Source: Dysidea avara (Eukaryota; Porifera; Demospongiae; Dictyoceratida; Dysideidae). From it: a stretch of 64,000 bases of DNA. The notes below the pieces were generated by a model that worked only from the letters and a program-made list of their open reading frames with translations, was not told the DNA's origin and searched no databases. Positions 55,318 to 64,000 of this stretch are shown here, piece by piece. The stretch is taken from assembly GCF_963678975.1 (NCBI RefSeq), contig NC_089276.1, positions 31,946,368 through 32,010,367 of the forward strand. The letters run 5' to 3'. The position numbers and the translations under genes are program-made. Position 1 is the stretch's first letter. Each line of letters begins with the position of its first letter.

Positions 55318-56960
55318 CCCATGGAAACGGAAAATGGAAATGGTCAAATCACATAAATGTACTCTAGAGTAAAACCCTTGATTAGTGGCCACCTCTTAAA
55401 ACCATTTTCTTACAAAGACCACCTCCCCATATTGTAATAGCATTTCAAAGATAGCTAAGTCATACTTAATGACCCTATAAATAAGACCACTTTTATAAAG
55501 ACCACCCTCTTTACAAAGATCACCTCTTCACATTGTAAAGTTCCAAACATCTATTCTGTTTCATGACTTATCAAACAGCTAGTTCAGCTAAAAATGCTAG
55601 GCTCTTTAAGTCATCTTCTCCTTAAGAGACCTCATTTTCTTTGATACAACATTTTCACTTGCATGGAATATTAATGATACATTCTCAGTGATACAGATTT
55701 ATGGCCAGATGACTTGAGTGAAGTGTGGACCAAAACATGGGAGATGATGTTGACCCCTTTCCATGGGTCATGAAATACATGTTTGGGACTTATCAAAAAT
55801 ATTTCATATAAAGAGATGGTCTTTGTAAAGAGGTGGTATTTATAAAAGGTGACCATGAAATGGTCAATTAATGCCTTAGCTATCTTTAGAACCTGATTAC
55901 AATGTGATCTTTGTAAAAGGTAGTCTTTAAGAGGTGTCCACTAAGTGAAGTTTTATATATAAAGCTGAAATTCTGGTTTGTCTGCATTCTTTCTGTGTCA
56001 CCCACTTTTCTCACTAGCTGCTGCGGGCAATTGGAAACAGTGGAAATGGAAACCGGAAACGGAAAGTGGAAATGGAAATAGTCAAATCATCATATAAATG
56101 TACTCTAGAGTGAAACCCTTGTTTAGTGGCCACCTCTTAAAGACCACCTTCTTATAAAGACCACATTGTAATTAGATTTCAAAGACAGCTGACCTTATAA
56201 GACCACTTCATGATCTGCTGAAAGACCACCCTCTTTACAAAGACCACCTCTTTACAAAGACCACCTCTCACATTGTAATAGTAGCTAAAATTCCAAGCAC
56301 CTATTCCATAACTTTATCAAAGCTACGGTCCTAGGGTAAAACCTCATTTAGTGTCACCTTTAAAGACCACCTCTGTACAAAGACCACTTCTATACAAAGA
56401 CTGCATTGTAATTAGGTTCTAAAGATAGGTAAGGCCACTTCAAGGTCATCTTTTATAAAGACCACCTCTTTACATGGTAATATTTGATAAGCATCAAACA
56501 TGTATTTCATGACTCATAGAAAGGGGTCAATGTCATCTCCCATATTTTGGTCCACACTTCACTCAAGTTATCTACCATTATCACTTAGTTTGTACCAGAA
56601 TGTGTCAAGTCCTTAGTCCATACTGTATCAACAAAAAGTGAGGTCTCATAAGGAGATGATGACCTTAAGAGTGTAGTTGACTTAGCTGTTTTGATAAGTT
56701 ATGAAACATTCAGATGTTTGGAACCTAGGTATGAGAGGTGGTCTTTGTAAAGAGGGTGGTTTTTATAAGTGACCATGAAGTGGTCTTATAAGGTCAGTAT
56801 GTCTTAGCCATCTTTGAGATCTAATTACAAAGTCGTCTTTATACGGAGGTGGTCTTTATAAGAAGGTGATCTTTAAGAGGTGGCCAATATATAAGGGTTT
56901 AACTCTAGGGTACATATACATGATGATTTGACCATTTGTTTCCATTTCCACTTTCTGTTC
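55318..56960. repeat. Complex repeat of AAAGACCACCTC units with inverted arms
   Basis: Many short units of the type AAAGACCACCTCTTTACA. Two direct long starts (about 55320 and 56050: GGAAATGG...GTACTCTAGAGT(A/G)AAACCCTT...GTGGCCACCTCTTA) and one inverted end (about 56870-56960: TTTAAGAGGTGGCCA...AGGGTTTAACTCTAGGGTAC...GACCATTTGTTTCCATTTCC) bound it. Between them both orientations alternate (GGTGGTCTTTGTAAAGAGG at 55810 and 56735). It looks like two nested foldback insertions. No coding capacity. Confidence 0.75.
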
Positions 56961-57425
56961 CCATTTCCCAGCTGCTGCACATGTCAAAGCAGTTTTGGCA
57001 CCAAACAAAGTGCTCATTATCTAGGAATGTTTATTTATTTTCCATTACTGTACAACTTCAATTTGAAGGATGCATACAGATCAAAAAGCAATTACAAAAA
57101 ATCTATAACTTATATAGCAATCAATAAAATTAATATTATTATTTAATAAATCATACAGTACAATAGTACTGTATAGTAGGGAAGATGAAGGTGTGGGCGG
57201 GTATAAACAAGCCCAAATGTGTCTTCAGAATGACCCGAAACGTTTCCGACGAGGCGCTACAAAATTTTAAAAAATATATCATTTTAGCGAATTTTCTACT
57301 GCCTCACTGCCTTACTGATGCATTCAAGCGTAGCGGAAAACTGCCTACAGCTACAGCCTTGCTTCTTTGGCGGAAACGCTTCGAATTTTGTGGAGAAAAA
57401 CCTTTCACAATATTAAATACCTACG

Positions 57426-57830
57426 ATGTGTGCGCTACTGTCTTATCTTTGGTCCTTCTTTATGCAAAGAAGAGCTGCTCGATGGATTTTATCAGATTAC
57501 TCCAGAAATAGTGTTACATCATTATTGTCCTCTCTTAGTATACCTACATTACAACAACGCCGTCAGTCATCAAGATTAACACTATTCTATAAAATAATTA
57601 ATGATACACTACCGATCTCCATCCCCTCACATTATCAAAGAACTCAATTTTGTACCAGGCAACATCACCCCAATCATTTCATTCTGCCACAAGCAACCCT
57701 CAACACCTATAAATATAGTTATTATCCTAGAACTGTTAAAGACTGGAATGAGTTGCCAATTAATATAATAGAATCAAGAAATTTGGATGAATTTATTTAC
57801 GTACTTAACCTTCACTACTGTAATTAATTA
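57426..57830 (+). pseudogene. LINE ORF2 3' fragment
   Basis: The 133-aa frame reads MQRRAARWIL, LSIPTLQQRRQSSRLTLFYK, TLNTYKYSYYPRTVKDWNELPIN, LDEF and a stop. Same ORF2 tail as the other LINE pieces but of another subfamily. It is followed by (TGTA)n at about 57840 and TCTTAAATCTTAAA repeats near 57922-57944. The 5' catalytic part is missing. Confidence 0.82.
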
Positions 57831-57949
57831 TCAAATTGCATGTATGTATGTATGTATTTGATTGTACCATTTGGGGTTTTCACCCCCTGGGCAAACCAGC
57901 TGAGCTGACTGCCCAGTACCTAATCTTAAATCTTAAATCTTAAAATCGT

Positions 57950-58540
57950 GGCCATCTCTCATGGGTATGGCTTCCATCAAAGCACGCACACCACAGCGCC
58001 CCAACATATTGGAATAAACGTGTAGCATAATTGTAGCAAGCACGTGATTTTAATGTTGGGATACACCTCGGGATATGCTGCTGCCTGCATGTTCAACATC
58101 GCCACTACATGCATAAGGATTACAGTGTTTGCTTTGGCTCGAAGGTGGTTTCTTTTCCGAGTTTAAAAACCGGTTGTATATGCGCCTCTCTACAGACTCT
58201 ATGGGTAGCTTTCCCAGAGCACTTTTCAGGCATACTACAACCATAGTAGGCCTCATAGGCTCGCGTATCTCGTCGTCTAGAAAGTGGGCGTGACCCGTAC
58301 TTACGCGAACTAAAAGTAAGAGCAGCCCTGAGGCTCTGTTGAGAGAATTAGTGGAAAATAATACTGTACACACACTATAAAACAGTTGAAAAGATACTTC
58401 TGTGGGTAATGTGTTGTTTAAAGCGGTTTGTTAAAAATCCGCATAGCTATTTCGAGAATTGCAGAGGGAGGGAATTACTAAATACGGTTATTCAATAAAA
58501 ATTTACAAAAAAGTACACAAACAAGTGTAAGAAAAAATTA
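57950..58540. other. No gene recognised
   Basis: The frame 58050-58373 (-) has no recognisable domain. No repeats seen apart from AT-rich words. Confidence 0.45.
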
Positions 58541-58543
58541 GGA

Positions 58544-58756
58544 ATTTTCCATATGAGTAGGGACTGCAGCAATAAAAAGCACTGGAACAAGCCGCTGAGA
58601 CAAAACACAACTGAATGATTGCATTTTAATCCCTACTTTAGCCTGCTATAATGTATGGTTAAAGTAGGGATTAAAATGCAATCATTCAGTTGTGTTTTGT
58701 CTCAGCGGCTTGTTTCAGTGCTTTTTATTGCTGCAGTCCCTACTCATATGGAAAAT
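58544..58756. mobile_element. Snapback element, 97-bp arms
   Basis: 58544-58640 pairs with 58660-58756 with about one mismatch around a 19-bp loop. Ends ATTTTCCATATGAGTAGGGA. No coding capacity. A second independent foldback family, distinct in sequence from 25.8 kb. Confidence 0.92.
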
Positions 58757-58889
58757 GGAGATCACTGAAAGAAATTAAACAAGAGTCAAACAAATGAAAT
58801 AACTACAATGGAGCATGTTAAACTCCTTAATTATAAAGTCTAACTCAAGCACAAATATCTATTCAGACTCAATGGACATATGGTACGTA

Positions 58890-58970
58890 TAATCATAGAT
58901 AATACACGTAATAAAGGATTGGCAACGCGCATAGCAACTATTAGACAATCCTCGTTACGGTCGCATGACC
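58890..58970. repeat. Left copy of an inverted block pair (partner 63765-63845)
   Basis: CACGTAATAAAGGATTGGCA-ACGCGC followed by ACAATCCTCGTTACGGT. The same two blocks occur at about 63770-63841 in inverse orientation. Within each copy the blocks are weakly complementary to each other. The pair brackets about 4.9 kb with the PHD-ORF1, SINE and endonuclease retroposon. Confidence 0.7.
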
Positions 58971-59266
58971 TGTTATGTAACTTATGCGCGTCTATCGTCA
59001 TAGATATGGCTACCCCACAGAATGAATGCTCCGCTTTATCGTTCCCAGTGCTGTTATTATTATTATTATCATTAAGTTTAATATGCAAAACCTCCATTAA
59101 GGAGTATGACGCATATATCTTATATCTTACAAAATTATTCAAGAGTTTCTGATCAAGTTCATCACAGTACTTGCTTGAGACACTGCATCGCTAAAATCTG
59201 TTCTGTAGCTACAGATGTATTTTGATCTTGATATTATATGGCTTGATATGATGGAGTTGGTCTAAA

Positions 59267-60183
59267 TTAGGAAGCTTCTCTTAGAACTATTTTACCATTC
59301 TTAATCTGATACAATTTATCCTGCTTGTTGAGCTCACTTAGCCTGGCACGTAGTTGTTTATTCCGTATTTGCTCTTGTGTGGTTAAGTCAGGTGTTATAA
59401 ATACTTTAGTGACATGAGTCGGGTGCTCCTTCTTACACAAGTTCAACCTGTTGTGGAGAATTTTAAACTTTTCCTCTCTTGTTGACAAAGTAACTTTCGT
59501 GAGTCTGGGCCTTCCAGTCTGTTTACCAATCCGTGTTACATTACTGATGTGAGCATTAACTCCAAGGATGTGACATTCTGAGTATCTTCGTTCTTCCGAA
59601 TACTGGCTTCCGCTGATGTGGATTCTGGAAGGTTGTGCACAATCAAATTCAGTTTCCGTTTCTCCTGTTCCTTTTCTTCAGATATGATCGCTGCAGTCAT
59701 TGATGCTATTGATTCAACAGTTACCTCCTTGCTATGGACCACTTGTTCAGATGGCTCAGTGTTTTCTACTACCATAGCGGTATCAGGCCCTTGTTCACTG
59801 TAACTAACTAAATTATTTACTTTCTCTGTCAAGTCCTCAAATCTGTTTAATAGATCCATTTGCACAGAGTTCAGCTTAGTTTCTATTACATCACAAACTT
59901 CCTTAGTGTTGTCATAAGCCATTAGGGCGTTGGGCAATTTGTAAAAACAATGAGAACAGAAAAATACAATATTGTTTGGTAAATCAGAAAGAGCGCCATA
60001 TTGCCCAACACTTAAATTAATGCAAACTCTGTGCTGCCACTTTCTGCACCAAACGCACTCAAACGCATCACCAGTTATTAACTTGTTACAGGTGATACAC
60101 GTGTCGCTCTCCTCTTTATCCAATGAGAACGCTGGTGAAGTCGAATTTCCACTAGACGGCTTGACTCCCCTGATTTTTGGCAT
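59267..60183 (-). pseudogene. PHD-finger ORF1 of a non-LTR retrotransposon, frameshifted
   Basis: Starts at 60183 (MPKIRGVKPS). A PHD-type zinc finger follows at residues about 28-82 (CITCNKLI, CVWCRKWQHRVC, FFCSHCF). Then a heptad-like segment (about 95-125) and the LINE ORF1 signature KRKLNLIVHNLPES. At about 59555 the frame shifts by one base. The continuation reads CHILGVNAHISNVTRIGKQ, GRPRLTKVTLSTREEKFKIL, VFITPDLTTQEQ and IKNGKIVLREAS, ending at 59267. This is the ORF1 type of CR1-like elements, an RNA-binding chaperone with a PHD module. ORF2 is absent downstream; instead a (TAA)n-like tract at about 59055-59070 may mark the 3' end of a truncated copy. Confidence 0.78.
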
Positions 60184-60499
60184 GGTAAATAGTTTCTCTA
60201 TATTTTACAATGAACAACAATACTTGTACGCCTGTAGAACCAAGAGAAAGGGCGTTTCAGCGGAGACAAATATTCAGTACTCCAACTCCTGTGTCTCACG
60301 TGGTATTTCGCTATCCAGTAGTAGAGAGGAACTACTCATGTAACCAGTATCGATTGTAGTGAGCTATCAGCTAGCGGATTTTGGGTGCTAGCAGCAACTT
60401 GGTGAGTCATGAGGTTGGAGTCTTATTTACCGTGGCACAGGAGTATCGAATCCTATGAAGGATTCATTCGATACGCTCCTGGTAGCCAGCTGCAGTAGG

Positions 60500-61065
60500 T
60501 CATAATAAGGATGGGCTATGTAAACCAGGGTTTAAGCCGATTGGCTGTTCGTAATAGGGCTTCAGCAGCAATGTATCCAGCGGCAATGTGTTTTTTTTAA
60601 TGGACTGATGGATATTGTGTGTATATTGGGCATTTGTTTCCCCAGTAAACACCAGGTACCCACTGATGTTGCTGTGACAGCTCACCAGGTCCCCAACTGT
60701 ATACAGCTGGAGCAATGTGAGTAAAGTTTGTTGCTCAAGGAATCACCAGATTGGCATAACCGGGAATCAAACCTGTAAGCTTTCAATTACCAGGCCAGTG
60801 CTCTAGCTACTTGGCTATGCTGCCTCACTGTCCTTGTCTCAACTTTGTGATCATTGTGTAACTTTTTTGGGTTCTGCGACTTCTCCCTGTGAGATCTAGA
60901 CCTGGACAGTCCTGTGGATTACTAGACCTATCTCAGGAGGATTCTGCACAAGATTCTAGTGCCTGAGTGGTACACAGGCATCCCAGTGTTGGTTTGCTGG
61001 GTGGCAATAATTGTTTCACACAGCTTCCGGCTTAGGCTCTGTGTGGGTGTGGGTGCGTGCGTGCG
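60500..61065. mobile_element. Rearranged copy of the tRNA-derived SINE
   Basis: 60640-60830 is the tRNA-like head in reverse orientation: box B as GGAATCAAACC (60763-60773), box A as CTACTTGGCTA (60808-60818). From 60831 the body (GTCCTTGTCTCA...GGCATCCCAGTG...TGTGTGGGTG) runs forward, as in the 14.45-kb copy. Head and body are thus inverted relative to each other, with the joint at about 60830. It ends in a GTGTGGGTGTGGGTGCGTGC tract. Confidence 0.78.
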
Positions 61066-62672
61066 TGACAAGAGTTTAACACTCCATTCTATTTTCATTG
61101 CGTTGTTCACATGTGATGTGTTGTTTCATTAGGCCATGGTATGTGTTGTGTTGTGTGGGAATGCCGGGGGTCAGTCACTCAGAAAATACTTGAAATCCGG
61201 CTATCAAAACTGCAGCAAGTTTCAATGGTGATATTTCAGAAAATATCCTTTTATACCTGGAGCTAATTGTTTGTAGGAAACCATACCAAGGGGCCATATT
61301 TACTCCAGAAACCATGGTAGATCTTGCAATGGCTATTGTTTTAGGTATGTGGAAAGTATTCGAAAAAATAATTGACAAATTTCTGAACTTTGATCAACAA
61401 TATTTCACTGAGTGAGAGACCTCTCAACCAACATCCCTAAATTGTGTAATGTTTAGGGATTTCAAGTATTTGATTAGAATTTCAATAATATAAATCTTTA
61501 TCTAGGTGTTTACTAGGATCATTTCACTGCTACTATTGCATGAAATGAGTAGCCGACAGGACCTCAGGAACCTCAATGGAGATGCAGGTGTGCTTTGCAC
61601 AAATCAATTAATGGAGCATCCATCAGTCAATTATCTAGCTAACTCTAAGCCATCCTGGAAGCCTCAAAGGGTGTCTGTCACATATGGTTCTTATAATCAA
61701 GAACAGAAGCAAAATTAACTGATTTTATGTGTGATTCCAGAGTTCAGAATTTTTAAGATTTTCTTTCTGAGATTGTGTGTGAGAGTCCCATGTCATTTGT
61801 GACTCCTAGGGTTGTGATTTTGTTGCTGTTTTATCTGATCTGAATTTTACTAGTGTTTGAATTCATTGAATGCTTTATTAGAGTAGCGAGTGTTCTATTA
61901 GAGAAGTTAAATGATTTTTTTCATGTTTTGCAAATGTGTTTAGACATTTTGTACAAAACTTCATTTATCAGGTATCTGAACTGCAGGTGGTCCCTAGGAG
62001 TTCAGATAACTAGTGTATGTGTTTCCATTGTTTATATCAATTATCATAATATAGCAGAGTCTAGCTAGACGTTAGTCCACAACATCAGTTTCCAGCACTT
62101 GAAGGGAATGTCTATTTTTGTGACAAACACAAGGACGTCACTTGATATCCACTGGATGGTATTTGCTGTGAGTTGCTACATTTACAAACACATTCATTAT
62201 TCCCTGTCTAAGCTTGAAGTCATGGTACACTACTCTTTACCACCAACAGCTCCTTCATGTTGATAATATGCTCCATTCCACTACACCTTTTATATCCCAT
62301 TTTCATATACTTTGATGGCTAATGCCACATCTGAATTTGAGCTCGTGCATATTTGCGTTCCACCACCATAACATTGAGCTCTCTTGTGCTGAATAGTAAC
62401 TTGATGCTTCTCCACATGGTACCACGATAAAACTCCAAAACCCAGCACAATGAAACAGCTTCAAACCATAGTTTGGTAAGTGGTACGCCTACACAAAACA
62501 AAGCATTCCACTCTATTAACGGTTACAATGAATTCTTTATACATTGTTTGGAAAAAAACACTTTAGTTTCCTTGTTAAAACTCCAAAACTGAGAAAAGCC
62601 ATCATGTGAAGCAGTGGGCCTTATCTTGAGCTGGGTTAAAAATGACAGTGTGTTTCACTATTTTATTACATC
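61066..62672. other. No gene recognised
   Basis: AT-rich. Two CTATTAGAG-like motif copies at about 61871-61900. Frames of 60-71 aa lack domains. Confidence 0.45.
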
Positions 62673-62688
62673 AGATACCCACCTTAGT

Positions 62689-63631
62689 TGCGATCCAAGT
62701 ATCACTCTAGGAGCCATCAAGAGCAACTTCAATCTGCCAATCACTTGTTCAATGAACTTCCTCCTAGCATGCGTTCCTCAGTCATGTTGGCTCAGGAGAA
62801 GGGTGCATCGAATTGGCTCTCTTGTCTTCCATTGAAGTCGCATAATTTTGTGCTTCATAAAACTGCTTTTCGTGATGCAATTGCGCTTCGCTATCATTGG
62901 CTACCATCTGCCTGCCCTACTTCCTGTGCCTGTGGTCACTCTTTTACCATAGCACATGCTCTGTCTTGCCCAAAGGGCGGGTTTCCTTCTCTGAGACATA
63001 ATGAAGTGCGTGATCTAACTGCCAATTTACTTTCCGAGGTCTGTAACAATGTTGTCACTGAACCCCACCTTCAGCCTCTTTCTGGTGAGACCCTTCAATA
63101 CAAAACAGCTAATCGTGATGATAACGCAAGGCTTGACATCGCAGCTAATGGTTTTTGGGGAGGACGATTTGAGAGGTCATACTTTGATGTCAGAATTTTT
63201 AACCCTAGTGCACCCTCAAATCAACCCCTACACCGACGTCATGACAAGGAAAAGCGACGTGAATACCAACAACGGGTTCATGAAGTAGAGAATGCCTCAT
63301 TTACTCCCTTAATTTTCACTACTACTGGTGGAATGGGTGATGCTGCTACTCAGTTTTATAAGAGATTGGCCAACCTTTTGAGTGCAAAGCACAGTCTTTC
63401 CTATGGAATAGTGATGGGATGGCTGAGATGTAAATTGAGCTTCTCTTTGTTGAGGTCTGCAATTATGTGCATTCGCGGTGCCAGGTCCAGTTTGCACTGT
63501 CCCATTGCTGAGGCACCGATTGCTGTGCAGGTCGCTGAGGCCCATATTTAAGATAATTTGTTTTTGTTTATTATGTACTGTTTTATCTCATGTCATTAAT
63601 TTGTAAAAAAAAAATTAATTAAAAAAAAAGA
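62689..63631 (+). mobile_element. 5'-truncated endonuclease-type retroposon with 16-bp TSD
   Basis: The insertion is flanked by identical AGATACCCACCTTAGT at 62673-62688 and 63632-63647, and ends in an A-rich tail (about 63605-63631). A single frame fills most of it, ending at 63551. Target duplication, 5' truncation and A-tail show insertion by target-primed reverse transcription. Confidence 0.85.
62691..63551 (+). pseudogene. C-terminal zinc-knuckle/endonuclease part of a retrotransposon ORF
   Basis: About 286 residues without a genuine start, as the element is 5' truncated. A Cys-His knuckle lies at about residues 80-95 (CACGHSFTIAHALSC). It is followed by LRHNEVRDLTANLL, a candidate PD-(D/E)XK-like pair (DNARLDIAANGFWG ... 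SYFDVRIF), the basic stretch RRHDKEKRREYQQRV and SFTPLIFTTTGGMG. The order zinc knuckle then restriction-like nuclease is that of RLE-type LINEs (R2/R4-like); the exact clade is uncertain. The reverse-transcriptase core is missing, so it is inactive. Confidence 0.72.
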
Positions 63632-63764
63632 AGATACCCACCTTAGTAGTTGTACGTTCATTTGAACTAAGCTTTACGTCTTTACTGAGTAGTACTCTGC
63701 TACGGCACAAGGAACGAAGCGGCCTAGTGCGTTTAGTAACGGGTGAGAGGGCGCGTTAACTGGA

Positions 63765-63845
63765 TGATGTACCGTAACGAGGATTGTACGTGACGTCACT
63801 ACAGGTTTAATAGGCGCGTTGCCAATCCTTTATTACGTGCATTAG
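63765..63845. repeat. Right copy of the inverted block pair
   Basis: ACCGTAACGAGGATTGT (63770-63786) and GCGCGTTGCCAATCCTTTAT + TACGTGC (63815-63841) are the reverse complement of the blocks at 58890-58970; the spacing between blocks differs by about 10 bp. Confidence 0.7.
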
Positions 63846-64000
63846 CTACTATGGTATAATGCTTTACCATCTAAATAATATGTATAATGTTTATATTTTA
63901 CTAACACTTGCATCTGTGGTTTGCAAAGGAATGCACCTAAAGTTTTTTATATACCATAGCTTTAAATAATAGTTAGACGTCAAGAACCCAGTGGTTCTTG

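Noticed and set aside
24000..64000. CRISPR array or prokaryotic system
   Set aside because: Tandem repeats here lack unique equal-length spacers and there are no cas-like genes; the genome is clearly eukaryotic.

Overview
The window looks like nuclear DNA of an early-branching animal, most likely a demosponge. I infer this from the gene content: an ankyrin/RBR ubiquitin ligase of the ANKIB1 type, a dynein light-chain Tctex-1 protein, a kinase-kelch fusion, fibrinogen-like fragments and a giant signal-peptide/multi-pass membrane protein. AT-rich intergenic DNA, GT-AG introns and dense non-autonomous transposons fit. There are no operons or bacterial signals, and no true tRNA or rRNA gene was found. 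The species assignment is inference.

Layout: 1-840 is a 20-bp minisatellite. 3775-6069 (-) is a single-exon ANKIB1-like E3 ligase. 6.1-12.7 kb is non-coding and holds a nested inverted-repeat element with a piggyBac-like element inside, and a hAT-like element. 12753-20795 (+) is a 13-exon gene whose reading frame closes through every junction. It encodes about 1245 aa: a kinesin-like motor with all nucleotide-binding motifs degraded, a DEP domain, a Gln/Glu-rich linker, ankyrin repeats and a C-terminal CaaX-type CLLL. Only 124 bp later, on the same strand, lies a Tctex-1 (DYNLT-type) gene (20920-21459).

22-36 kb is repeat-dominated: hAT-type and foldback elements, LINE 3' ends, a 3.3-kb satellite of about 30-bp units, and short tandem arrays. 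36177-38893 (+) encodes a two-exon pseudokinase-kelch fusion. 40.4-41.6 kb holds a LINE fragment and a fibrinogen-like exon relic. 43924-47520 (+) is a 1198-aa protein with a signal peptide, a large N-glycosylated ectodomain, a Cys-rich neck and about eight membrane helices. 51.6-52.7 kb (-) is a broken fibrinogen-like gene. 53-64 kb is again mobile-element territory: LINE 3' ends, long foldbacks, a PHD-finger LINE ORF1, a rearranged tRNA-derived SINE, and a 5'-truncated endonuclease-type retroposon with intact 16-bp target duplications.

The most unusual material is the kinesin-like/DEP/ankyrin/CaaX architecture, whose DEP-split exon sits between complementary TG and CA tracts. Next are the HRD-less kinase-kelch fusion and a dispersed 18-bp motif built on the 11-bp palindrome CTCTAATAGAG, which recurs at more than 15 places in otherwise unrelated contexts.
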